64,000 nt of DNA from Massilistercora timonensis (GTDB lineage: Bacteria; Bacillota; Clostridia; Lachnospirales; Lachnospiraceae): NCBI RefSeq assembly GCF_900312975.1, contig NZ_LT990039.1, positions 2,418,001 through 2,482,000 on the forward strand, given 5' to 3'. The notes beneath the pieces were generated by a model. It did not search any database. It was given only the letters and a program-made list of their open reading frames with translations, and was not told the origin of the DNA. Made by a program: the position numbers and the translations under genes. How positions within the stretch are numbered: the first letter of the stretch is position 1; each line of letters opens with the position of its first letter. Shown in pieces: positions 1 through 7,633 of this stretch.

Positions 1-782
1 ACATTGCCTTCTACGGGCTGCTCATCGCCCTTGCCATCCTGGTAGGTGTCTTTATCACCGTCCGGGAGGCGGAACGCACCGGCCAGGATCCGGAGGATTA
101 CTATGACCTGGCTATCTTCGTAGTGATCTTCGGGGTGATCGGCGCCCGGCTTTATTATGTGATCTTCGACTGGGACATTTACCGGGAGGATCTGAAGAGT
201 ATCTTCAACCTGCGGGAAGGGGGGCTTGCCATCTACGGAGGGATCCTGGCGGCGGCTCTTACGGTGCTGGTGTTTGCCCGGGTCAAAGGGCTCTCGGCAG
301 GCCGGCTTGCGGATACGGCGGTTCTGGGGCTTGCGGCAGGACAGGCCATCGGGCGCTGGGGCAATTTCTTCAACCGGGAAGCCTTCGGGGAATATACGGA
401 CGGGCTTTTTGCCATGCGGCTTCCGGTGGACACAGTGAGGGGGCAGGATATCTCGGTCCTTATGCGGGAGCATATTGAGGCGGTGGACGGAGTCAACTAT
501 ATCCAGGTGCAGCCGGCATTTCTCTATGAGTCCCTGTGGTGCCTTCTTCTGCTTCTGATCCTGGTCTTATACCGGAAGCACAAGAAGGTTGAGGGAGAAG
601 TGTTCCTTCTGTATCTTCTGGGATATGGGATCGGAAGATTCTGGATCGAGGGGATCCGCACAGATCGGCTTCTGATCCCGGGAACGTCTCTTGCCGTGTC
701 CCGGGCGATGGCTGTGGTGACGGCTGCGGCGGCCCTGGTGCTGATCCTGCATAGGAGAAGAAAGAAAAAAAGGACATTATAG
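1..782 (+). CDS. lgt: Prolipoprotein diacylglyceryl transferase, 5' end missing
   Basis: Lgt moves a diacylglyceryl group from phosphatidylglycerol to the lipobox cysteine of prelipoproteins in the cytoplasmic membrane. The reading frame is open from base 3 with no start inside the window, so the gene begins upstream; an internal ATG at 123 is not the true start. The visible part is mostly membrane segments and carries the family signature GRWGNFFNREAFG near base 360, with the conserved Arg and Asn, followed by a YESLW motif and a GIGRFWIEGIRTD block near the C-terminus. It ends in a basic KKKR tail. It lies just upstream of a lipoprotein gene, but with its own promoter between them the two are probably separate units. 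Confidence 0.95.
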   Translation, partial: IAFYGLLIALAILVGVFITVREAERTGQDPEDYYDLAIFVVIFGVIGARLYYVIFDWDIYREDLKSIFNLREGGLAIYGGILAAALTVLVFARVKGLSAGRLADTAVLGLAAGQAIGRWGNFFNREAFGEYTDGLFAMRLPVDTVRGQDISVLMREHIEAVDGVNYIQVQPAFLYESLWCLLLLLILVLYRKHKKVEGEVFLLYLLGYGIGRFWIEGIRTDRLLIPGTSLAVSRAMAVVTAAAALVLILHRRRKKKRTL

Positions 783-822
783 ATAAGATGAATAAGTGAC
801 CTCTTTTATTAAAATAATGAAT

Positions 823-851
823 TTGCCGGCAATATTTTCCAGACCTATAAT
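823..851 (+). promoter_or_regulatory. Sigma-A promoter of the sugar ABC operon
   Basis: TTGCCG (823-828) and TATAAT (846-851) are separated by 17 bases. The start codon at 887 has an AGGAGG ribosome site in front of it. This fits a promoter for the three-gene ABC transporter operon. Confidence 0.7.
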
Positions 852-886
852 GGGGTTGAAGTAAAAAAACACAGGAGGAAAATATT

Positions 887-2161
887 ATGAAAAAGAGGTT
901 ACTGAGCGCCCTTCTTGTATCCGTTATGAGCCTTTCTCTTCTGGCCGGATGCGGCGGGCAGGAGACGGAAGAAGCCGGAGAAGGCGGCGAGGGAGAAGGT
1001 GGCGGAAAGATCACCTTTATGGCTCCTGACTGGGCGATCCCCACAGAGGATCAGCTTGCAGCCTTCACAGAGGAGACAGGGATTGAGGTAGAGTGCTCCG
1101 AAGTGGGCTGGGATGATATCCGGGAGAAGATCGCCACAGCGGCGTCCGCCAACGAGTGCGCGGCTGACGTGGTGGAAGTAGACTGGTCCTGGGTAGGTGA
1201 GTTCTATGCGGCAGACTGGCTGGAGCCACTGGAAGTGTCTGAGGAAGACAAGGCGGACATGCCTACCATCGAGACATTTACCGTGGACGACCAGGTGCTT
1301 GCTATGCCTTACGCCAATGACTACCGTCTGTCTTACTACAACACAGAGCAGTTCGCGGCGGCAGGGATCACCGAGGAGCCCCAGACCTGGGACGATGTGC
1401 TGGAAGCATGCCGGGCCCTGAAGGAAACTGGAACGGTAGAGCATCCTTTCGCCATCGCGCTGAACGCAGAGGAGAAGACCTCCACCTGCCTGATGTGGCT
1501 GGCATACACCATGAACGGCGTGGTATGGAACGAGGACGGCACCTTTAACGAGGAATCTGTAATGGAGGCCCTGACCTATCTGGAGACCCTCATCCATGAG
1601 GAACTGGTTGCTCCGGAGGATAAGACTTCATCAGGAATGGACGCTTATATGCGGATCTGCGGAGGCACTGCTTCCTTCCTGACAGGCCCGACATCCTTCG
1701 TGTCCAGGATCCAGGACGAGGAGCTGTGCAGCGTTGTGGGACAGATCGTGCCTATCATGACGCCGGGTAAAGACGGAAAAGCCCAGCAGACCATGCCCCT
1801 TCCGGAAGCGATTGGCGTGAGCAGCCTGTCTGAGAACAAAGAGGCGGCCAAGACATTTGTAGAGTGGTATACTTCTGCGGACATGCAGAAGCAGCTCAAT
1901 GAGACCAACAGCGCGATCCCAACCAGGAACTCTGTGCTGGAGGAGCTGATCGATGAGGGAACCATCAAGAATTCCGGCGCTATGCTGGAGGAGGCGAAGA
2001 TCGTTTCTTCTCCGTTCCCCAACGGGATCCCGTCCTACTATGCAGAGATGTCAAGTGCAATGTACAACGCTATCAATAAGATGGCCCTTGGCGAGCTGAA
2101 CGCCGAGGAGGCTTACGCAGAGATGTCTGAGGCTCTCAATGGCCTGATCAGTGAAGAATAG
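887..2161 (+). CDS. Sugar ABC transporter substrate-binding lipoprotein
   Basis: This 424-residue extracellular lipoprotein should capture a carbohydrate and pass it to the two permeases downstream. It starts with a lysine-rich signal peptide ending in the lipobox LAGC, followed by a short Gly/Glu-rich linker and a family 1 (MalE/UgpB-like) solute-binding fold; the central segment with W-G/W-V and the C-terminal YAEMSSAMYNAI region are typical. The start has an AGGAGG site seven bases upstream. No ATPase gene is nearby; such importers in Firmicutes often share a common MsmX-type ATPase. The substrate cannot be read from the sequence. Confidence 0.9.
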   Translation: MKKRLLSALLVSVMSLSLLAGCGGQETEEAGEGGEGEGGGKITFMAPDWAIPTEDQLAAFTEETGIEVECSEVGWDDIREKIATAASANECAADVVEVDWSWVGEFYAADWLEPLEVSEEDKADMPTIETFTVDDQVLAMPYANDYRLSYYNTEQFAAAGITEEPQTWDDVLEACRALKETGTVEHPFAIALNAEEKTSTCLMWLAYTMNGVVWNEDGTFNEESVMEALTYLETLIHEELVAPEDKTSSGMDAYMRICGGTASFLTGPTSFVSRIQDEELCSVVGQIVPIMTPGKDGKAQQTMPLPEAIGVSSLSENKEAAKTFVEWYTSADMQKQLNETNSAIPTRNSVLEELIDEGTIKNSGAMLEEAKIVSSPFPNGIPSYYAEMSSAMYNAINKMALGELNAEEAYAEMSEALNGLISEE

Positions 2162-2170
2162 GAAAGACCG

Positions 2171-3040
2171 ATGAAGAAAAAAGTAGTTCCTTACCTTTTA
2201 CTTGCACCCATGATACTTATCATGGGTGCGTTAGTATTTTACCCGGTGGCGGCCACATTTTCCTACAGCCTTAAGAAATGGAAGCTGACCCAGCCCGGGG
2301 ATATCCGTGTGATCGGATTCAAGAATTATGTGGACATCCTTACCTCCGATTCCTTCTGGTACAGCCTGCAGAATACGCTGGTGATCCTGGCGGTAGTGGT
2401 GGCGCTCACCACGGCGGTGGGATTCCTGGTATCTTCATTCTTAAATATCCAGGTGCGTCTCTCCGGGGTATTACTGGCGCTGGCGGTGCTTCCGTGGGCG
2501 CTGCCTCCTTTTGTAAACGGGATCCTGTGGAAGTTCGTCTTCTATTCAGGCTATGGTTTTTTGAATAAGCTGCTGGTGGGACTGGGGCTTTTCGATCAGC
2601 CGGTGGAATTTTTGACCAGCCGGTGGAGCCTCCTTCTGGTGGTCTCGGTGGTGGTGGTGTGGCGCAGCGTGCCCTTTATGGCGCTGGTGTGCCTGGCCGG
2701 AAGGCAGTCCATCCCCGTGGATTTCTATGAGGCGGCAAGGATCGACGGGGGAGGAAGTTTCCAGATCTTCCGCCGGATCACTCTGCCCCTGATGCTGCCA
2801 TTTGTGGGGGTGGGAGTGACTTCTGCCTCTGTGACGGCCATCAATGTATTTGATGAGATCGTGGCCCTGTCAGGGTACAGTGATCTGGGGAAGAACATTC
2901 TGATGGAAAGTTATCTGACCACCTTTACCTTCCTTGATTTCGGCAAGGGAGCAGCGGTTACTTATATTGTTCTGTTCTTCGCCCTGATCCTGGGGATCTT
3001 CTACTTAAGAAGCCTGGCAAAGGAGGTGTCCTACCAGTGA
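2171..3040 (+). CDS. Sugar ABC transporter permease, MalF type
   Basis: Inner-membrane permease of 289 residues with six predicted membrane segments. The EAA loop that docks the ATPase is visible as YEAARIDGGGSFQIFRRITLP near residues 190-210, which matches the binding-protein-dependent permease family (MalF/UgpA). It follows the binding protein by nine bases and overlaps the next permease by four bases (GTGA), so the three genes are co-transcribed and probably translationally coupled. Confidence 0.92.
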   Translation: MKKKVVPYLLLAPMILIMGALVFYPVAATFSYSLKKWKLTQPGDIRVIGFKNYVDILTSDSFWYSLQNTLVILAVVVALTTAVGFLVSSFLNIQVRLSGVLLALAVLPWALPPFVNGILWKFVFYSGYGFLNKLLVGLGLFDQPVEFLTSRWSLLLVVSVVVVWRSVPFMALVCLAGRQSIPVDFYEAARIDGGGSFQIFRRITLPLMLPFVGVGVTSASVTAINVFDEIVALSGYSDLGKNILMESYLTTFTFLDFGKGAAVTYIVLFFALILGIFYLRSLAKEVSYQ

Positions 3041-3873
3041 AATACGCGAAAAAAGCCGGGTATGTACTTGCCCTGGCATTGTTTCTTATTCTTACGGCAG
3101 GTCCCTTCCTCTGGACCTTTCTCCTGTCGGTGACGCCGGACCACGCTATTTTCTCCCAGGGAAGCGGATTCTGGCCGGGAGAACTGATCTGGGATAATTA
3201 TATAGAGCTTTTCTCCGGCGGACAGCGGGGCAGCCGGTTTTTTGCCAGTCTGTTGAACTCCCTGAAAGCCACAGGGGTTACCCTTTGTATCGGTATACCG
3301 GCGGCGCTTCTTAGCGCCTACGCCCTGGGCAGGATGGAATTTAAAGGGCGGATGCTGATCCGGGACCTTCTCCTTGTCACCATGGTGATCCCGGTGATGG
3401 CTACCATCATCCCTCTGTACCGGATGTTCGCCCAGGGGGAGATGCTGGACAACCTGTTTTGGCTGAGTCTTGTGTACGTCAGCTCCTACCTTCCTATGGC
3501 GGTGTGGCTGATGACCAATTATTTCGCCACCATCCCCAGGGAGATGGAAGAGGCGGCGTTTATCGACGGCTGCGGGCGTGTGGGTTCCTTCTTCCGTCTG
3601 ATCCTGCCCCTTTCCCGGCCTATTATCCTGTCGGTGGCCCTGATCATGTTCTTAAGTACCTGGAGTCAGTTCCAGATCCCGCTGATCCTGGCTTCCTCCA
3701 TGGAGACAAAGCCTATGGCTATCGTTATCTCGGAGTTTGTGACAAAGGACAGCGTCCAGTACGGGCTGGTGGCGGCGGCCGGCATGCTGGCCCTGGCGCC
3801 CCCTGCTCTGGCAGCGTTTATTTTCCGGAAATATCTGGTGACAGGAATGACAAACGGATCGGTAAAAGGATAG
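3037..3873 (+). CDS. Sugar ABC transporter permease, MalG type
   Basis: Second permease of the importer, 278 residues, with a GTG start inside the end of the first permease. The EAA motif reads MEEAAFIDGCGRVGSFFRLILP near residue 170, as in MalG/UgpE. The stop codon TAG (3871-3873) directly abuts the stop codon of the convergent MATE gene, leaving no room for a terminator between the two units. Confidence 0.92.
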   Translation: MKYAKKAGYVLALALFLILTAGPFLWTFLLSVTPDHAIFSQGSGFWPGELIWDNYIELFSGGQRGSRFFASLLNSLKATGVTLCIGIPAALLSAYALGRMEFKGRMLIRDLLLVTMVIPVMATIIPLYRMFAQGEMLDNLFWLSLVYVSSYLPMAVWLMTNYFATIPREMEEAAFIDGCGRVGSFFRLILPLSRPIILSVALIMFLSTWSQFQIPLILASSMETKPMAIVISEFVTKDSVQYGLVAAAGMLALAPPALAAFIFRKYLVTGMTNGSVKG

Positions 3874-5217
3874 CTATTCTTTATCCGGTCGGGACAGTTC
3901 TCTTCGCAGCTTTATCAGGATGACCAGCGCCAGGATCGCGGCCAGGGCTGATGTCCCGGCAAAATTCAGCCAGATTCCCGTAAGCCCCAGCGGCCATAGT
4001 GCGCCGATCAGGATAACGGGAAAGATCAGCGCGGTGGACACAGAGATCAATGCGGCAGGGACTGGTTTTTCAATTGCCAGCATATAACTCTGGGTGGCGA
4101 AAGACAGCCATCGGGTGAGATAGGTCAGGGCAAACAGCTGCAGGGCGGGGATTGCCATGGCAAGGACTTTGGCTGTGGCGTCGGCTACAAACAGGAGAGT
4201 AATCTCCTCCGGCAGGAGGAAAAGTACTGCGGCTGACAACAGAGAAAGGATCAGGGCAGCCGTAAAGCAGCATTTTTCAATTGCCCTTACCCGGGAGAAC
4301 TTCTGCGCGCCCCAGTTATATCCCACTGCAGGCTGGAGAGAGTCGCATGTCCCGTACATCAGCGGCTGGATAAATCCCTCGGCGAACATCAGAATGCCAT
4401 AGACGGACACAGCAGTTTCTCCGCCGAGACGGACCAGAATGGCATTCATAAGGATTGAGGTGATCCGGCCTGCAATGTTGTTTAAGAAATTAGGACTTCC
4501 ACAGGCGATGATCTGGCGGATCATCCGGATATGGAAGCAGGGGACGCAGAACCGGAGCAGCGCTTTTCTCCGGAAAAAGGGAATGAAGGCGATTCCCGCG
4601 CAGACAGCCATCCCGGTGCAGGTGGCCAGCGCGGCTGCCCAGATTCCCCAGTGAAAAACGCAAAGGAACAGAAATTCCAGCGCGGTGCTTAAGACGGACA
4701 TCAGGATGTTCAGCCACATACTTCCCCGGATGTATCCGCAGATCCGCAGAAAATTGTCCACTGCGAAAATAATGGTGGTCACCGGGGAGGTGAGCGCATA
4801 GACGCGCAGATATTGCACCGCAAATCTGGCAAAATCTCCCTCTGCGCCCATCAGGCGGATCAGCAGCGGGGCCAGGAGGAAAAGAGCGGCCCCGATCACG
4901 ATGCCGGAGCCGACGATCATCAGGCAGGCGCAGGTAAAGATATTGTTGGCATGATCATTTTGTTTTTTCCCAAGTGAGATAGAGATAGGAACAGAAGCGC
5001 CGACGCCGATCAGGTCGGCCAGCGCGAAATTGATGATCACAAAGGGCATGGCAAGGTTCAGAGCCGCAAATGCGGTGGGCCCGAGAAACTGACCGACGAA
5101 AATGCCGTCTATCGTCTGATATAACGCAGAAGCCAGCATGCTGACCGCTCCGGGCAGGGAAGCAAGAAAAAACAGCTTCAGCGGTGGTGTTTTGGAAAAC
5201 AGCGCTGTAGAACTCAT
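3874..5217 (-). CDS. MATE family efflux transporter
   Basis: Cation-coupled multidrug or metabolite exporter of the MATE family (MepA/NorM-like), 447 residues with about twelve membrane segments. The N-terminal block GAVSMLASALYQTIDGIFVGQ is the usual first helix, and a second copy of the pattern appears in the C-terminal half. I chose the ATG at 5217, preceded by an AAAGG-type ribosome site. The frame stays open to an ATG at 5340, but that start lies upstream of the strong promoter at 5315-5287 and would add about 41 basic, non-family residues. A palindrome at the transcription start suggests repression by an unlinked regulator, perhaps MarR or TetR type. Confidence 0.88.
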   Translation of the reverse strand: MSSTALFSKTPPLKLFFLASLPGAVSMLASALYQTIDGIFVGQFLGPTAFAALNLAMPFVIINFALADLIGVGASVPISISLGKKQNDHANNIFTCACLMIVGSGIVIGAALFLLAPLLIRLMGAEGDFARFAVQYLRVYALTSPVTTIIFAVDNFLRICGYIRGSMWLNILMSVLSTALEFLFLCVFHWGIWAAALATCTGMAVCAGIAFIPFFRRKALLRFCVPCFHIRMIRQIIACGSPNFLNNIAGRITSILMNAILVRLGGETAVSVYGILMFAEGFIQPLMYGTCDSLQPAVGYNWGAQKFSRVRAIEKCCFTAALILSLLSAAVLFLLPEEITLLFVADATAKVLAMAIPALQLFALTYLTRWLSFATQSYMLAIEKPVPAALISVSTALIFPVILIGALWPLGLTGIWLNFAGTSALAAILALVILIKLRRELSRPDKE

Positions 5218-5260
5218 AACCTTTCTTTTGTCCTTCCTTTTCATAGAATAACGAGCTTGC

Positions 5261-5284
5261 AATTCGTCCGAAAACGGACGAATT
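5261..5284 (-). promoter_or_regulatory. Palindromic operator at the MATE transcription start
   Basis: A perfect inverted repeat with ten-base arms, AATTCGTCCG and CGGACGAATT, and a four-base AAAA centre. It begins two bases downstream of the -10 box, so it covers the predicted start point near 5280. The position suits a repressor operator; as RNA it could also form a 5' hairpin. Confidence 0.65.
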
Positions 5285-5286
5285 TT

Positions 5287-5315
5287 ATTATAAGGAAAAG
5301 GATGGACTCTGTCAA
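5287..5315 (-). promoter_or_regulatory. Consensus sigma-A promoter for the MATE gene
   Basis: On the minus strand TTGACA (5315-5310) and TATAAT (5292-5287) are both perfect hexamers with 17 bases between them. It fixes the coding start downstream of it, at 5217. Confidence 0.85.
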
Positions 5316-5394
5316 GTTTATGCTTCTTTAATTTCCCCACACTATAATAAAATAGATCAAGTTAAAAAATTAACAGAAAAAGCAAATCTATCTC

Positions 5395-5423
5395 TTGTCA
5401 AATTATTAACGATATGGTAGTAT
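5395..5423 (+). promoter_or_regulatory. Sigma-A promoter of the malate/fumarate operon
   Basis: TTGTCA (5395-5400) and TAGTAT (5418-5423) with 17-base spacing, 49 bases before the ATG of the dehydrogenase. The flanking sequence is strongly AT-rich. No other convincing promoter was seen before 18.1 kb. Confidence 0.65.
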
Positions 5424-5471
5424 TCAAATATGGTGAAAATTTTAACAAATACAGAAAGGAACAGGTGAATT

Positions 5472-6416
5472 ATGAGCAGCAAGATTACGATTATCGGCGC
5501 AGGAAGTGTAGGCGCGACTATCGCTTACAAGCTTTCAGGAGAGGATATTGCCTCCCAGATCGTTCTCATTGACATCAACAAGGAGAAGGTGGAAGGCGAA
5601 GTTATGGATATCAAGCAGGGTACCTGCTTCCGGAATCCGGTATCCATCATCGCAGGCGAGTACGCGGACGCCAAAGATTCCGACATTGTGATCATCACCT
5701 CAGGGATCGCCCGCAAGCCCGGCCAGACCAGAATTGAACTGACCCAGACCAACGTGAACATCATCAAGGAGATCACGCCCCAGATCGTGAAGGCGGCGCC
5801 AAACGCCATCTACATTATCGTCAGCAATCCGGTGGACGTTCTGACCTATGTATTTACCAAAATCTCAGGACTGCCGGAGAATCAGATCATCGGTTCCGGT
5901 ACTGTGCTGGATACAGCCAGACTGCGGTATGGCCTTTCTGAGCATTTCCATGTGGCGCAGAAGAACATCCACGCCTATGTCTACGGCGAGCACGGGGATT
6001 CTTCCTTTGTTCCCTGGTCCAACGCGGATATCGCCAGCGTAAACCTGGACGACTACTATGCGGCCATGGCGGACAAGGTGGGGATCGAGAAGCTGGACAA
6101 GGACGCGATGGAAGAGTATGTGCACAAGTCCGGCGGCCAGGTGATCGCCAAGAAGGGAGCCACCTTCTATGCCGTGTCTGTGGCAGTCTGTGAGCTGTGT
6201 AATCTGATCCTTGCGGCGTCTGATTCCGTGGCCACCGTGTCCAGTATGATGCACGGCGAGTACGGCATTGAGGACGTATGTTTAAGCACCCTGACCCTGG
6301 TAGGACCAAACGGCGTACAGGGCAGGATCCCCATGCACCTGACAGAAGAGGAGGTCGCCAAGCTTCAGGCAAGCGCCAAAGTCCTGAAGGACGTGATCGC
6401 CCAGATTGAGATCTAA
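5472..6416 (+). CDS. mdh: Malate dehydrogenase of the LDH-like (MDH type 3) group
   Basis: An NAD-dependent 2-hydroxyacid dehydrogenase of 314 residues. By overall sequence it resembles L-lactate dehydrogenase: the GAGSVGA nucleotide loop (residues 9-15), D34 for NAD, SNPVDVLTY, the DTAR motif with R150 and the catalytic GEHGDS with H174. The residue that sets substrate choice, LDH position 102, is Arg here (R81 in SGIARKPGQTR), not Gln. In this family Gln gives pyruvate/lactate and Arg gives oxaloacetate/malate specificity. Downstream fumarase, fumarate reductase and dicarboxylate carrier genes agree with malate dehydrogenase. It would make malate from oxaloacetate and reoxidise NADH. It has its own promoter and runs into hdrB after 26 bases. 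Confidence 0.8.
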   Translation: MSSKITIIGAGSVGATIAYKLSGEDIASQIVLIDINKEKVEGEVMDIKQGTCFRNPVSIIAGEYADAKDSDIVIITSGIARKPGQTRIELTQTNVNIIKEITPQIVKAAPNAIYIIVSNPVDVLTYVFTKISGLPENQIIGSGTVLDTARLRYGLSEHFHVAQKNIHAYVYGEHGDSSFVPWSNADIASVNLDDYYAAMADKVGIEKLDKDAMEEYVHKSGGQVIAKKGATFYAVSVAVCELCNLILAASDSVATVSSMMHGEYGIEDVCLSTLTLVGPNGVQGRIPMHLTEEEVAKLQASAKVLKDVIAQIEI

Positions 6417-6442
6417 GAAGACAAAAGCAAGGAGGAAATGCT

Positions 6443-7240
6443 ATGCGATACAGTTATTATCCCGGCTGCACCCTGAAGAACAAGGCGCAGGCCCTGGACG
6501 CCTATGCCAGAGCTTCTGCCAGGGCGCTGGGATTTGAACTGGAAGAGATTGAAGAATGGCAGTGCTGTGGCGGCGTGTACCCGCTGGGAAGCGATGAGAT
6601 CGCGACCAAGCTTGCGTCCGTGCGGGCCCTGAACGCGGCAAAGGAGAAGGGCCAGGACCTGGTCACCGTCTGTTCCGCCTGTCATCATGTGCTCAAACGG
6701 GTCAACGACGATATGAGAAATGTGGAAGAGATCCGGACCAAGGCAAACAACTACATGGATCTTCCCAGGCCTTACGCAGGGGAGACCAGGGTGCTTCATT
6801 TCCTGGAAGTGCTGCGGGACCAGATCGGTTTTGATAAAGTGAAAGAAAAGGTAGTCAATCCGCTGACCGGAAAGAAGATCGGCGCCTACTACGGGTGCCT
6901 CCTTCTGCGTCCGGGAAAGATTCTGGCCTTTGACGATCCGGAGAATCCGAAGATCATGGAGGACTTTATCCGGGCCATCGGCGCAGAGCCGGTGATCTAT
7001 CCTTACCGTAACGAGTGCTGCGGCGGTTACATTTCCTTAAAAGAGCAGGAGATGGCCGGGGAGATGTGCCGCAAGATCGGAGCCAGCGCGGAAGGATTTG
7101 GCGCGGATATGCTGATCACCGCCTGTCCCTTATGTATGTATAATCTGAACAAAAACCTGGAGGGCGGCCTGCCGGTTTACTATTTTACCGAGCTTCTGGC
7201 AGAGGCCCTGGGTGTGAAAGATGAGGTGAAGGTAAAGTGA
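6443..7240 (+). CDS. hdrB: Heterodisulfide reductase-like subunit B (HdrB)
   Basis: A 265-residue protein with two complete CCG domains, the modules that hold the noncubane iron-sulfur clusters of HdrB. The cysteines are C9, C41-C42, C77, C80 in the first and C152, C192-C193, C228, C231 in the second. In methanogens HdrB reduces the CoM-S-S-CoB heterodisulfide; a clostridial host has no such substrate, so the acceptor here is another disulfide, a thiol protein, or another redox protein. It starts at an ATG with a GGAGG site, and its stop overlaps the GTG of hdrC, indicating a tight pair. Confidence 0.92.
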   Translation: MRYSYYPGCTLKNKAQALDAYARASARALGFELEEIEEWQCCGGVYPLGSDEIATKLASVRALNAAKEKGQDLVTVCSACHHVLKRVNDDMRNVEEIRTKANNYMDLPRPYAGETRVLHFLEVLRDQIGFDKVKEKVVNPLTGKKIGAYYGCLLLRPGKILAFDDPENPKIMEDFIRAIGAEPVIYPYRNECCGGYISLKEQEMAGEMCRKIGASAEGFGADMLITACPLCMYNLNKNLEGGLPVYYFTELLAEALGVKDEVKVK

Positions 7241-7626
7241 CAAATGCAAAGAAACAGGCGGATCAGATCCGGGAGATCAGCGGCGTCAATCCCCTGAAAT
7301 GTATGAAATGCGGCAAATGTTCCGCCACCTGTCCTTCCTACAACGAGATGGACATCAAGCCTCATCAGTTCGTGTCCTATGTGATCAACGAAGATATCGA
7401 GTCTCTGGTAAAATCCAGGTCCCTGTGGAAATGCCTGTCCTGCTTTGCCTGCGTACAGCGCTGTCCAAGGGATGTGAAGCCGGGGAAACTCATCGATGCG
7501 GCGCGGCAGATCGTGGAGCGGCAAAAAGGCGGGGATTATCTGACCCCGGACGAGATCCCGGAGCTTCTGGATCCGGATACTCCGCAGCAGCTTTTGGTAA
7601 GTGCGTTCAGAAGATACAGGAGGTGA
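7237..7626 (+). CDS. hdrC: Heterodisulfide reductase-like subunit C (HdrC)
   Basis: Small 129-residue electron-transfer protein with two [4Fe-4S] motifs, CMKCGKCSATCP (C22-C32) and CLSCFACVQRCP (C66-C76). It should carry electrons between the FAD subunit HdrA and HdrB. The start is GTG, overlapping the hdrB stop. No membrane segment is present, so the complex is cytoplasmic, unlike the membrane-bound HdrDE type. Confidence 0.92.
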   Translation: MTNAKKQADQIREISGVNPLKCMKCGKCSATCPSYNEMDIKPHQFVSYVINEDIESLVKSRSLWKCLSCFACVQRCPRDVKPGKLIDAARQIVERQKGGDYLTPDEIPELLDPDTPQQLLVSAFRRYRR

Positions 7627-7633
7627 CAACAAG

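Noticed and set aside
5218..5340. N-terminal extension of the MATE protein to the ATG at 5340
   Set aside because: It lies upstream of the promoter at 5287-5315 and adds residues not seen in the family.
5472..6416. L-lactate dehydrogenase as the name for the dehydrogenase
   Set aside because: The specificity residue is Arg, not Gln, and the operon supplies the next enzymes for malate, so malate dehydrogenase is the better call.
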